Made by a program: the position numbers and the translations under genes. Under the pieces are notes generated by a model, which saw only the letters and a list, made by a program, of their open reading frames with translations, had not been told where the DNA came from and did no database searches. This document shows, piece by piece, positions 14,847-22,157 of a stretch of 29,845 nucleotides of DNA; positions within the stretch are counted from its first letter, which is position 1; the number at the start of each line of letters is the position of its first letter. Source of the DNA: Puniceicoccales bacterium (GTDB lineage Bacteria; Verrucomicrobiota; Verrucomicrobiia; Opitutales; JAIRKQ01); assembly GCA_031288455.1 (NCBI GenBank), contig JAITRI010000039.1, positions 1 to 29,845 of the forward strand. The letters are read 5' to 3'.

Positions 14847-15839
14847 TCACAATTCCGGCTTCAGAGAACGATTGAGCAGCGCACTGACGCTGTCCTTTAC
14901 GGATTTTTTCATGTATAAAATGGCGTAAATTTCAGCGATGACGGGAGCATTTATTCCATTTTTTTCGCAGATGCCGTGCAGCGCCTTCGTCGTTTTGTAC
15001 CCCTCCACTGCCGTTTTTTGAGTTGCCAGTATGTCATCCGCCAACTCGCCCATTCCGATTCTCTCGCCGAATGTGCGATTTCTACTCCATGCGCCCATGC
15101 ATGTGGCAATGAAATCTCCAAATCCACTCAGTCCATAGAATGTTTCCGCCTTTCCTCCAAGGGAAACTCCTATTGTCACCAGCTCCTTGAGCGAGCGCGT
15201 CAAGTACGCCGCCTTCGCATTATCTCCCAACCGCAAACCATCGCAGATGCCGGCTCCAATGGCGTATATATTTTTCAAACATCCGCCCAATTCCACGCCC
15301 CTGACATCATCGCTGCTGTAGATGCGCAATTTTTCTGAACTTAACCGCTCCTGTATGCCATAAATTCTGGCGGACTTCGTCGCAAGCACCATGGCAGCAT
15401 TTTTCCCATCGGCCACCTCCTTCGCGTTCGTCGGCCCCGCCAACACGCCGTATTCAAATGCGGGAAGCATCCGTTCGATTATGTTGGATGCGGTTTCCAT
15501 ATTTTCATTCTGAATTCCTTGGCACAGTGATATCAGGAGCGGAAGATTTTCTGATTTTTTCGCCTTCCCAATGTTCCCGCAGAGGTCTTCAATGCCGATC
15601 GATGGGCACGCTAGAAATGCAACATCGGCACCGTCCATGCCGCGATCTACGGCAGTTACTATGGACATCGAAGCGGGAAGCTTGACGCCTGGGAGAAAAT
15701 CGATATTTTCGCGGTGCTTCCGCATCGACTCCGCCTGCTCATTGAATCGCGGAAGCAGCGTAACATCATGGCCGATCCCGCTGCAGTAGCATGCTACGGC
15801 GGTCCCCCACGCTCCTGCTCCAAACACGGAAATTTTCAT
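14847..15839 (-). CDS. gpsA: NAD(P)H-dependent glycerol-3-phosphate dehydrogenase
   Basis: 330 residues from the ATG at 15839 (MKISVFGAGAWGTA); upstream in-frame codons are not family-like. It reduces dihydroxyacetone phosphate to sn-glycerol-3-phosphate for phospholipid synthesis. Dinucleotide loop GAGAWG is at 7-12; AGPTNAKEVA, catalytic K189 in ELGGCLKNIYAIGAG, and RNRTFGER are kept. One oddity: the segment usually written S-x-T/C-K-G is SLCQGIQ, with Gln at 108 in place of a normally conserved lysine. The gene starts 13 bases after the RodZ-like gene ends and is followed by the GT9 gene, so envelope functions cluster here. Confidence 0.95.
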   Translation of the reverse strand: MKISVFGAGAWGTAVACYCSGIGHDVTLLPRFNEQAESMRKHRENIDFLPGVKLPASMSIVTAVDRGMDGADVAFLACPSIGIEDLCGNIGKAKKSENLPLLISLCQGIQNENMETASNIIERMLPAFEYGVLAGPTNAKEVADGKNAAMVLATKSARIYGIQERLSSEKLRIYSSDDVRGVELGGCLKNIYAIGAGICDGLRLGDNAKAAYLTRSLKELVTIGVSLGGKAETFYGLSGFGDFIATCMGAWSRNRTFGERIGMGELADDILATQKTAVEGYKTTKALHGICEKNGINAPVIAEIYAILYMKKSVKDSVSALLNRSLKPEL

Positions 15840-15852
15840 ATTGGCGGCAAAA

Positions 15853-16623
15853 TCATTTGATTTCCATTCCTCCGCGACCCGGTTGCAGCCTGATTCGTTC
15901 ACCATTCCGCTGGTCGATGCTCACGAATTCCCCCTTGTCATAGAATATCTGCAGCGGCTTTCCATAGGAAATCTCCTTCTTCGCGCCCGCCACGAGGTCC
16001 CCGGTAAAAATTTTCTCACCGGACTCCTTATCGCGCACGACCACCTTCACATTTCCGTTCGCCACGAGGGACAAGGTCTTCTGTTCCGGAGCAGAAAAAA
16101 TCTGATTGACCTGTTCCGTCGGAATTTTTGTGTGATGGCTTTTGCGAACAATGCGAGGAATGGCAATTGCCAGTATCAGCAGTATCACGCAAACGCCGAC
16201 TATCTCCGACGCGTGCTTGTGGGACGCGAGTTGTTTTATGCTCTCGGACAAAGATTTCAGTTTTTTCGCGATGGGAACGGAGTAGTTGACACCCGCATCC
16301 GTTTCATCGTCCTGTTCCTTTTCATTGGCCACAATGGTGTTGTAGGAAATTCTCTTGCCTCCCTTCGCGCCGGCGTTGTTGAGAACCTCAAACTCCTTAA
16401 CCGGGCAGCTTGCCATCACGGCATCCACGTCGAGCTTAAGGTATTTTGCGTAAATCTTGGCAAATCCGCGCATGTAAATGTCTGGAAGAACGCAATCTCC
16501 ATTGCCATTTTCGATGCTTGCCAAATATTCAAGCCTTATTTTCGTCACTTCGGATGCATCCTTCAGCGTAATCCCCAGAGAATTTCTGGCATCCGCAAAC
16601 TGTTTCCCAAATTCACTGCTCAT
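15853..16623 (-). CDS. RodZ-like protein: HTH domain, one membrane helix, C-terminal domain
   Basis: 256 residues from the ATG at 16623. An N-terminal helix-turn-helix (FGKQFADARNSLGITLKDAS, then EVTKIRLEYLASIENGN and YMRGFAKIYAKYL) covers about residues 4-65. A charged linker follows, then one hydrophobic helix near 140-158 (IVGVCVILLILAIAI), and a periplasmic part with a beta-rich pattern like the RodZ C-terminal domain. RodZ links MreB to the envelope and sets cell shape. In-frame TTG 16662 and ATG 16635 are alternative starts. No Shine-Dalgarno is obvious for any. Whether it acts as RodZ or as another membrane regulator cannot be decided here. Confidence 0.82.
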   Translation of the reverse strand: MSSEFGKQFADARNSLGITLKDASEVTKIRLEYLASIENGNGDCVLPDIYMRGFAKIYAKYLKLDVDAVMASCPVKEFEVLNNAGAKGGKRISYNTIVANEKEQDDETDAGVNYSVPIAKKLKSLSESIKQLASHKHASEIVGVCVILLILAIAIPRIVRKSHHTKIPTEQVNQIFSAPEQKTLSLVANGNVKVVVRDKESGEKIFTGDLVAGAKKEISYGKPLQIFYDKGEFVSIDQRNGERIRLQPGRGGMEIK

Positions 16624-16715
16624 AGCACGAATCATGCTTACGAAAATTTTCCACAACGGCAATCCAAAGTTTCATCTTTTGCATAAATTAGCCGAAGATT
16701 CCACAGGATTCGCGT

Positions 16716-17069
16716 TCACGCAAGCGCACGCACCTGCGACACAATCTCTCCAAATGCTCCCATGTCTCGGATGGCAAGCTCACTCAGCGAACGGCGATCC
16801 ATTTCGATGCTAAGCTTCTTTAGGCCGCTCATAAATCTGCTGTAGGACATGCCATTCGCCCTGCAGGCGGCATTTACTCGCACAATCCACAGCTGACGCA
16901 TCTCCGTCTTCTTACGCCGACGGTCCCTGTAGGCAAATTTCCCGGCACGCCACATGGCATCCTTTGCGTACCTGAATAGCCGTGACTTATTGCCGAAATA
17001 TCCCCTGGTCGCACGCAAAACCCTGTTGCGCCGTTTCTTTGTTGCAACTCCATTGGTTACCCTAGGCAT
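16716..17069 (-). CDS. rplT: 50S ribosomal protein L20
   Basis: 117 residues, standard. The start at 17069 (MPRVTNGVATKKRRNRVLRA) follows GGAGG with 7 bases spacing; an upstream in-frame start at 17090 is rejected. Other marks: GYFGNKSRLFRYAKDAMWRA, RRRKKTEMRQLWIVRVNAAC, and the end with LAIRDMGAFGEIV. L20 is an early 50S assembly protein and in many bacteria represses its own operon. It follows rpmI by 71 bases. infC, usually the first gene of this operon, is not adjacent. Confidence 0.98.
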   Translation of the reverse strand: MPRVTNGVATKKRRNRVLRATRGYFGNKSRLFRYAKDAMWRAGKFAYRDRRRKKTEMRQLWIVRVNAACRANGMSYSRFMSGLKKLSIEMDRRSLSELAIRDMGAFGEIVSQVRALA

Positions 17070-17140
17070 GGCACACCTCCATTTCGCCAACCATAACTTT
17101 CACTCACTAAAATATCAGCCATAGCTAAAATCCATAAAAT

Positions 17141-17335
17141 TTACAGTCCAACGGCTATGAATTTCATCACACGCGCCGCCATCCCCTTGGCGAGAACCCC
17201 GTCCTTTCCATGGGCATGCCGTTGCCGCGTCGTCTTGTGCCGCAAAAGATGACGCGTTCCAGGCGAACGATGCATCAATTTTCCGCCGGCAGTAACCTTA
17301 AAACGTTTGATCATTGACTTATTCGTCTTTCGCAT
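17141..17335 (-). CDS. rpmI: 50S ribosomal protein L35
   Basis: 64 residues from the ATG at 17335: MRKTNKSMIKRFKVTAGGKL, then MHRSPGTRHLLRHKTTRQR, ending MAARVMKFIAVGL. The first two blocks are the L35 family; the final part resembles L35 from Opitutae-type Verrucomicrobiota as I remember them. A further in-frame ATG at 17374 would add 13 residues (MLYNGWKRLLLAS) not seen in L35. The gene precedes rplT in the usual rpmI-rplT pair. No infC is found upstream; instead a divergent orphan gene begins at 17586. Confidence 0.95.
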   Translation of the reverse strand: MRKTNKSMIKRFKVTAGGKLMHRSPGTRHLLRHKTTRQRHAHGKDGVLAKGMAARVMKFIAVGL

Positions 17336-17506
17336 GCTGGCCAGTAATAACCTTTTCCATCCATTGTAAAGCATTTTTTTTAGTACACAGCATCAAATGC
17401 CGAATTCACGTTTTTACGCGGCTTGTTTTCAACGCCCTTTACTTTTTTGGCCACAAAGAATAGTTTTTATGTTGAAATATTTCTAAATTTTACCATCATT
17501 AGCTGT

Positions 17507-17555
17507 GGGCTGTTCGCGCGCACCATAAATAAATACTACGGGTGCGCCACAGCCC
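17507..17555. promoter_or_regulatory. two-part inverted repeat upstream of the orphan gene at 17586
   Basis: GGGCTGT (17507-17513) pairs with ACAGCCC (17549-17555), and GCGCACC (17518-17524) pairs with GGTGCGC (17541-17547), leaving a small internal loop and a 16-base AT-rich centre. It lies 31 bases before the start codon, between divergent rpmI and the orphan. It could be an operator or a leader stem-loop. There is no T-run, so a terminator is less likely. Confidence 0.5.
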
Positions 17556-17585
17556 AACACTTACACACAAAGATTGGAGGAAATT

Positions 17586-18287
17586 ATGTTTAGTTCAATT
17601 AATAGTTCAAATGCGGTGCAGTACCATTATCCGAACATAGGCGACTACGACGAAATATGCAATAACGTATCGCGCTATGGGCGCAATGGAACGCGGAATG
17701 CATTGGTAAATCCAGACGGAGATTCGTATCTGGCGGATAAATGGATAAATTCCGATGAAGATGATGAGTGCTCCCCTGGACACGGATACGGTTCCAGCGG
17801 ATACGCAAAATACAGCGGGGACGTAGAAGATGATATTTTTTCGCCGAAAAAATACCACCTCACCATTGCCACAAGTGGTCCGTGTATCTATTCAAACGCC
17901 ACTGGAGCGAAAACTCACGAACTGCATCCGTCCTATGACGCAGATATGCGCGCCAATTCACCGATGGGATTGGGCAATATTCTTGCGTCACAGCGCGCGT
18001 TACCGGTGATAATACACATACCACCTGTGCTGCCCGACATGGAAGAGATGCTCCCGCATCATGGGAAAAAATTGCCAAAATGCTTGGGAACACTATCGAA
18101 GGTCATCGATATCACGCTTGCCATAGTGGGACCTGCATCAGCAATGACAGTTGGATTGCTGTCGGCAGTATTCAAGGAGGATAAGGAAACGATGCTCACG
18201 CTGAGCATATGCTCAGCGGTCATTAATTTTCTGTTGGCCATTGGCCCTGCAAAATCACGCATGATCGACGTTTGGAAAAAATGTTGA
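17586..18287 (+). CDS. unknown protein with a C-terminal pair of membrane helices
   Basis: 233 residues from an ATG 5 bases after GGAGG (17576-17580), the clearest ribosome binding site in this part. I do not recognise it. The first 170 residues are hydrophilic, rich in Ser, Asn, Tyr, Asp and Gly with acidic patches (SDEDDE, DVEDD) and no signal peptide. Two closely spaced hydrophobic segments follow: about 173-196 (VIDITLAIVGPASAMTVGLL) and about 202-220 (MLTLSICSAVINFLLAIG), separated by the short turn KEDKE. This two-lobed ending recalls, in layout only, inclusion-membrane proteins of Chlamydiae. Homology is not claimed. Confidence 0.75.
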   Translation: MFSSINSSNAVQYHYPNIGDYDEICNNVSRYGRNGTRNALVNPDGDSYLADKWINSDEDDECSPGHGYGSSGYAKYSGDVEDDIFSPKKYHLTIATSGPCIYSNATGAKTHELHPSYDADMRANSPMGLGNILASQRALPVIIHIPPVLPDMEEMLPHHGKKLPKCLGTLSKVIDITLAIVGPASAMTVGLLSAVFKEDKETMLTLSICSAVINFLLAIGPAKSRMIDVWKKC

Positions 18288-18303
18288 TCGCCGTTGCGGC
18301 GAT
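18287..18303 (+). terminator. stem-loop at the end of the orphan gene
   Basis: ATCGCCG-TTG-CGGCGAT is a perfect 7-bp stem with a 3-base loop overlapping the last base of the stop codon. No T-run follows, so it is at best a weak or factor-assisted terminator. Confidence 0.35.
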
Positions 18304-18368
18304 GCTGAAACCAATCGCATCGCCGTGCCTCCTTTATCCGCGCGGAAGAATCGCGACATTTGCGCCAG

Positions 18369-18397
18369 TTGTACACTGGACAGAATAGTCTTGTATT
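18369..18397 (+). promoter_or_regulatory. possible sigma-70-type promoter for the gene at 18430
   Basis: TTGTAC (18369-18374) and TGTATT (18392-18397) are separated by 17 bases, each matching four of six consensus positions. They lie 32 bases before the start codon. Such matches are common by chance, so support is weak. Confidence 0.25.
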
Positions 18398-18429
18398 TTT
18401 CCAATATTAGATAAGAATGCGTCCAGCAT

Positions 18430-18936
18430 ATGAAATTCTGCAAAATGCTTGCGCTGTTGTTTGCATGCCTGTCTATGTTTACAATTGATGCGCACGGGAT
18501 GGAGCGCCCATGTCGAAAATCACGGCCATTGGGCATTAAAAGTGTAACCGTTCGCCAATTTAGCGACAGTGATTTCAAAACCGCCAGTGAATACTTCAGG
18601 CGAGGAAAGGAGTACCAATATTTTCGCTGCATAGCGAGAAATGATAAAACAAAGCGCGCCGGAACATATTTCATCGTCGAGCTGAATAAATCCGTCGTCA
18701 AATTGCCTCAGATGATGCGTGCCAAAATATCCACGATAAAATCTCCCGCGGATGGTGTGCGTGTGTTTTTCTGTGAAATTCCAAATAATAACAGGTCTAG
18801 CATGGCATACGAAATTTACTGCGGCATAACGTCCGGTGGGTTGCATGCCGATGAAATCAATGCCTGGAAGGTGGAGCTCATCGACCAGAGTGAAAAGGCC
18901 ATATGTTCCCGTTGCAGCTACATGTGGGACCTGTAG
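18430..18936 (+). CDS. unknown secreted protein with signal peptide
   Basis: 168 residues. The first 22 form a good signal peptide: MKFCKMLALLFACLSMFTID followed by AHG, with cleavage probably after IDA or nearby. The mature part is about 145 residues, basic, and has six cysteines (two in the final ICSRC), enough for three disulfides in the periplasm or outside. I recognise no family. No good Shine-Dalgarno is seen before the ATG at 18430. The stop lies 3 bases from the end of convergent hemW. It follows the orphan at 17586 in the same direction, so the two may belong together. Confidence 0.68.
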   Translation: MKFCKMLALLFACLSMFTIDAHGMERPCRKSRPLGIKSVTVRQFSDSDFKTASEYFRRGKEYQYFRCIARNDKTKRAGTYFIVELNKSVVKLPQMMRAKISTIKSPADGVRVFFCEIPNNNRSSMAYEIYCGITSGGLHADEINAWKVELIDQSEKAICSRCSYMWDL

Positions 18937-18939
18937 TTT

Positions 18940-20082
18940 TTACATGGCCTCCAGCACCTGCAGTGCGATGGCATCCGCCACCATCCGTCCGCGCGGTGTC
19001 AGTCTGACGGAATTGCCGTCCCATTTGGTAAAATTTTCCTCTTCCAAATATGCCATCAGCTGCAGCAGCCTCGAAAAATCAACGGACGGGAATTCACACT
19101 CAATGGATGCCATGTCGATGCCGCTATTCATCCGCAGACCGAAGATTATCGAGTCCTCCGCCAGAGTTTTTGCGTCCATATTTTCAACGCCAATGTACGC
19201 CAATGCTCCCCGTTTGATTGTTTCCGACCACAGACCGATGGATGGTGGATTTGAGAATCGCCGATTTTCGAATTGGGAGCAGGCGGATGGCCCGATCCCT
19301 ATCCAATCGTGCATTTTCCACGTGTTGGTGTTGTGAATGCTCTCGCATCCGGGCAGACAAAAATTGGAAATTTCATATTGTCCGTATCCATTCTCGCCGA
19401 GAAATTCCCACGTGGCGGCATAAAAATCCGCCTCCTCGTCCGGTGACTTCTTTTGCGTCACACCCGATAGCGCATGCCGCTGCAGCGGAGTGCCATCCTC
19501 AAACGTCAAATTGTATGTGGAAATGTGATGCGGATGCAAACTCACGGCACACCGCAGGTCCGACAGCCACTCATCCAGCGTCTGCGTCGGGACGCCGAAA
19601 ATCAAGTCAATGCCGATATTTCCAATGCCGCAGGATGCAATTGTTTCATAGGCCGCGATCGCCTGTGCCGCCGTCTGCCTCCTGCCGAGCAGATTAATTA
19701 TCCTGTCGCTGAAACTTTGCACGCCAATGGTTATGCGCCCGCAGCCGTGGCGCTTCAAAATTTCGATCTTTTCCCTCTTCACCGTGCACGGTGAAAATTC
19801 CACGGAAAACTCTGCCGGCTTTAGGGACCCGTTGTTTGCCGTGAGTGTTGCGCATAGCCTATCCATGGCATTTGCGCCCAACGCTCCCGGTGTGCCGCCG
19901 CCCACGTAAATCGTAAAAAACGGACGCGTGATATTCAGCAGCCTGAATTCTTCTTCGATCGTTGACAGATATCGTTCCACGAGAGCGCTCGTTGGCGGCT
20001 CCTGGTAAAAGGCGCAGTAGGAACATCTGTGCGCACAAAATGGCACGTGGCAATAGAGGGCAAGCTTTTTGGTGGATATCAT
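18940..20082 (-). CDS. hemW: HemW-type radical SAM protein (coproporphyrinogen III oxidase-like)
   Basis: 380 residues from the ATG at 20082 (6 bases after GAGAG; ATG 20088 is an alternative). The radical SAM cluster motif is CAHRCSYC (C16, C20, C23) after LALYCHVPF. Also seen: IYVGGGTPG, RITIGVQSFSD, GIDLIFGVPTQTLDEW, HHISTYNLTFEDGTPL, YEISNFCLPGCESIHN, and GIGPSACSQF. These fit HemW, now viewed as a heme chaperone rather than a true oxygen-independent coproporphyrinogen oxidase (HemN). The HemN/HemW separation is by size and motif only. It converges with the unknown secreted gene. Confidence 0.9.
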   Translation of the reverse strand: MISTKKLALYCHVPFCAHRCSYCAFYQEPPTSALVERYLSTIEEEFRLLNITRPFFTIYVGGGTPGALGANAMDRLCATLTANNGSLKPAEFSVEFSPCTVKREKIEILKRHGCGRITIGVQSFSDRIINLLGRRQTAAQAIAAYETIASCGIGNIGIDLIFGVPTQTLDEWLSDLRCAVSLHPHHISTYNLTFEDGTPLQRHALSGVTQKKSPDEEADFYAATWEFLGENGYGQYEISNFCLPGCESIHNTNTWKMHDWIGIGPSACSQFENRRFSNPPSIGLWSETIKRGALAYIGVENMDAKTLAEDSIIFGLRMNSGIDMASIECEFPSVDFSRLLQLMAYLEEENFTKWDGNSVRLTPRGRMVADAIALQVLEAM

Positions 20083-20140
20083 TTGCATCTCTCATGCGCA
20101 GTAATATCTCTTAGTGTTGACTTTGGCAAGGCGAACGTTT

Positions 20141-20157
20141 AATCGCAGTCTGCGATT
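20141..20157. promoter_or_regulatory. short hairpin between hemW and tRNA-Gln
   Basis: AATCGCA-GTC-TGCGATT is a perfect 7-bp inverted repeat with a 3-base centre, in the divergent region between hemW and tRNA-Gln. Its arms share AATCGC/GCGATT with the 13317-13336 palindrome. It may be an operator, but no further support exists. Confidence 0.3.
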
Positions 20158-20183
20158 GATGAGTGTCGATGCGCTGATTTTAT

Positions 20184-20257
20184 TGCCTGATGGTGTAATG
20201 GTAGCACAACTGGTTTTGGTCCAGTTTGTCTAGGTTCGAGCCCTGGTCAGGCAGCCA
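20184..20257 (+). tRNA. tRNA-Gln (anticodon TTG)
   Basis: A 74-base cloverleaf with encoded CCA. The acceptor TGCCTGA pairs fully with TCAGGCA, discriminator G. The anticodon stem ACTGG/CCAGT encloses the loop TTTTGGT, giving anticodon TTG, which reads CAA and CAG. The T-loop reads TTCGAGC. U1-A72 at the acceptor end and a G73 are normal glutamine features. The membrane-protein gene starts 11 bases after the CCA. Confidence 0.95.
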
Positions 20258-20268
20258 TTTTTGGAAGA

Positions 20269-20838
20269 ATGTCTGTGAATTTTACAATATTTTTTAGCGG
20301 TGTGGTTCTGTGCATCCTTTCGCTGCTGATGGTGAAGAAGGCGGCGTTGGATGGAGCATACGTTTGGCTAATGTTTTCGAAGCGCGCACCGATGGTGACG
20401 CTTGGGATCGGCGGAATGTGGTTTCTCTGGAATGTTCTACACATGAGCACGGCGGACTTCGGAGAGTACAGAGGCATATTTTTTCTGGCATTTCTGTCCA
20501 TAATTCTGCTGTCATTCTACGGGATGCGCGAGTTGCTTGCCGTGCGCGGGCTGTCGGTTTTGCTGCTCGTTTGCTCCGACATGATGCTCGACAGCGTCTA
20601 CTGCGAGGAGATTTTTCTGAAAAACTTTTTCGTGGCATTCGTCTACGGGATCATAATTTTTGCGATGATGATCGGATCGATGCCGCACCTGCTGCGAGAC
20701 ATGCTGCAACGTCTGCTGCTGTCGAGGTTGCTGAGGACTTTCTGCGGAATTCTAGCGTTGGCATGCGGACTGCTGCTTATTTTCATGGCACTTTTCTCAG
20801 CGCAGATGAAGCCCCCGATTTCACTTTCAGCGCTGTGA
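20269..20838 (+). CDS. unknown integral membrane protein
   Basis: 189 residues, strongly hydrophobic throughout, with about six predicted membrane segments: FFSGVVLCILSLLMV, APMVTLGIGGMWFLWNVL, GIFFLAFLSIILLSFYG, GLSVLLLVCSDMML, NFFVAFVYGIIIFAMMIGSM, and TFCGILALACGLLLIFMALF. A short lysine/arginine-rich turn follows the first helix. No known transporter or enzyme motif is visible. The ATG follows TTGGAAGA. It lies between tRNA-Gln and nrdR on the same strand, and the + strand reading is supported by uninterrupted hydrophobic periodicity. Function unknown. Confidence 0.8.
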   Translation: MSVNFTIFFSGVVLCILSLLMVKKAALDGAYVWLMFSKRAPMVTLGIGGMWFLWNVLHMSTADFGEYRGIFFLAFLSIILLSFYGMRELLAVRGLSVLLLVCSDMMLDSVYCEEIFLKNFFVAFVYGIIIFAMMIGSMPHLLRDMLQRLLLSRLLRTFCGILALACGLLLIFMALFSAQMKPPISLSAL

Positions 20839-20924
20839 CCCGTGGCGTAGCTGCTAAGCGGCTGCCGTGCGGACATTTTGATTTTTATTGATTAATTGGT
20901 AAAATTTTGCAATTTTTCCCGCAA

Positions 20925-21407
20925 ATGAGATGTCCAAAATGCGGATACGCTGATTCGAGGGTCACCGATACCCGCGCAGCGCTGGAGTCGAGCTCGATCC
21001 GCCGCCGCCGCATATGCCTTGCCTGCGGCTATAGGTTTTTCACCAGCGAAACAATTTGTGCCGAATTCCCCGCCGTGATCAAACGCGATGGCCGCGAGGA
21101 GGAATTTGATTGCGATAAAATAAGGATTGGGCTGTCAAAGGCGTTCAAAAAATGTGCCGCAGTTGAGGAAAAAGTTGAAAAAATTTACAGCCGCGTCATT
21201 GCCGAAATTATCTCAAAACACCCGGACAAAGTCAGTTCGCGGGAAATCGGCGCCATCACGATGAATCTGCTGAAGGCAAGCGATCCGGTGGCATATTTGC
21301 GATTCGCCAGCGTGTACAAAAATTTTGAAACGGCGGCCGATTTCGCGTCGGAATTCAAAAAGATGTCATCCGATCGCCGCAGAACGTCTCACGAATGCCG
21401 CAACTAG
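20925..21407 (+). CDS. nrdR: transcriptional repressor NrdR
   Basis: 160 residues from the ATG at 20925 (MRCPKCGYADSRVTDTR); a TTG at 20907 would add six residues. NrdR is an ATP/dATP-sensing repressor of ribonucleotide reductase genes. The N-terminal zinc ribbon has C3, C6, C31 and C34 (CPKCG, CLACG) with the basic SSIRRRRICLACGYRFFTSE, followed by the ATP-cone domain starting AVIKRDGREEEFDCDKIRIG. No NrdR box is evident close by. A repeat-rich gene-free region begins directly after it. Confidence 0.96.
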   Translation: MRCPKCGYADSRVTDTRAALESSSIRRRRICLACGYRFFTSETICAEFPAVIKRDGREEEFDCDKIRIGLSKAFKKCAAVEEKVEKIYSRVIAEIISKHPDKVSSREIGAITMNLLKASDPVAYLRFASVYKNFETAADFASEFKKMSSDRRRTSHECRN

Positions 21408-21433
21408 GCACATTCCCGCCGAGCGATTATCGC

Positions 21434-21518
21434 GCCTCCGGCGGGCAGGGGCGTAGCCCCTAGCACCCGCCGCATCCGCTTCGCGGAAGCGGATTGCTTC
21501 GCGCGTGAAATCGGAACC
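21434..21518 (-). repeat. dispersed hairpin repeat, copy 3
   Basis: Reverse orientation relative to copies 1 and 2. Reads GCCTCCGGCGGGCAGGGGCG, then CACCCGCCGCATCCGC and a GCTTCGCGGAAGC-type hairpin, ending GCGCGTGAAATCGGAACC. It is the left-end unit of composite copy A. One extra A in CCCCTAGCACC breaks the smaller stem. Confidence 0.85.
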
Positions 21519-21555
21519 ATTCAGTGTTTCCCGGTGCGCCTACGAGTTTCCTCAC

Positions 21556-21598
21556 CACCCCACCCCCTCCTCGCCGAAGGCGAGGAGGGGGTGGGGTG
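21556..21598. repeat. perfect 20-bp-stem hairpin in copy A
   Basis: CACCCCACCCCCTCCTCGCC pairs perfectly with 21579-21598 across a GAA loop. This would be an extremely stable stem in RNA or single-stranded DNA. It is the most regular hairpin in the window. The corresponding hairpin in copy B has a 13-bp stem and a TTC loop. Confidence 0.9.
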
Positions 21599-21782
21599 AG
21601 GCGGTGTGGTTGAGCGGTGGAGAGCAGGATAACGCGCGCATTGGTAATACGGCCGGCTTAAAGTAATGGGCCCAGCGGTTGCCATAGTGGATCAGTCTCA
21701 CGGAATTTAGAGAAAAGAGATGGAAGCATCCGATCGCCGGGAACTTCATTTTAAAAATACGGCGCCGGGCACTTTTGTTTAC

Positions 21783-21868
21783 GCCTCCGGCGTGCAGTGG
21801 CGTAGCCCCTGCACCCGCCGCATCCGCATGCTGCGGATGCGGATTGCTTCGCGCGTGAGGCTGGAACC
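21783..21868 (-). repeat. dispersed hairpin repeat, copy 4
   Basis: Right-end unit of composite copy A, same orientation as copy 3. It reads GCCTCCGGCGTGCAGTGGCG, with two substitutions in the first arm, then a clean CGCATCCGCATGCTGCGGATGCG-type hairpin whose core is CATCCGCATGCTGCGGATG. It ends GAGGCTGGAACC rather than GAAATCGGAACC. Confidence 0.85.
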
Positions 21869-22135
21869 TTCTGGCACGCAAGATGGAGAAATCTCAGGAC
21901 GCATGAAATAGCGAAAATCCACGGAAAACGAAAACCAAAGATAAAATCGTCGGAGATTTGAAGACAAAGGCGCCGGGGAACTAAAAAGCATGGCGCCGTA
22001 GACTTTTTCCTAAAAATACGGCGCCGGGACTTCCATCCAAAGGCAACGACTCCCGTGGACTTCGGAGGCAGCAGCGCAGCTGCGGCTTCCAACGAGTCCG
22101 AGAACATGAATTTCTCACGTGGCCGTTTCGTTCAA
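21869..22135. other. spacer between the two composite repeats, no gene seen
   Basis: 267 bases with no credible frame. It includes several short strings built on GGCGCC: 21969-21974, 21992-21997 and 22020-22025, related to AAAAATACGGCGCCGGG found inside both composite copies. The right half (22030-22136) is an inverted relative of 13583-13692. It looks like layered remnants of repeats rather than a decayed gene. Confidence 0.6.
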
Positions 22136-22136
22136 A
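22030..22136 (-). repeat. repeat segment, inverted relative of 13583-13692
   Basis: Read on the - strand this gives TTTGAACGAAACGGCC, GACTCGTTGGAAG, CGCAGCTGCG and TTGCCTTTGGATGGAAG, following the + strand order at 13583-13692. The hairpin repeat (copy 5) joins it directly, as copy 2 does on the other side. The element is therefore about 200 bp when intact. Confidence 0.75.
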
Positions 22137-22157
22137 TTCCCGCCGAGCTATTATCGC

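Larger units (their letters stand above)
21412..21868. repeat. 457-bp composite repeat, copy A
   Basis: From ATTCCCGCCGAG to GGAACC this stretch recurs almost base for base at 22136-22591 in the same orientation. Each copy has a hairpin-repeat unit at both ends and a core that includes a long GC-rich hairpin and the string AGAGATGGAAGCATCCGATC. Differences between copies are scattered substitutions and short indels, so the duplication is fairly recent. No open frame in it resembles a known protein and no transposase is present. Confidence 0.85.

Noticed and set aside
15841..16686. 281-codon open frame on the + strand
   Set aside because: Antisense to the RodZ-like gene, whose HTH and membrane helix are clear on the - strand.
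21579..21600. G-quadruplex in the G-rich arm
   Set aside because: G-runs exist, but the perfect complementary C-rich arm on the same strand would form the hairpin instead; only weak support.
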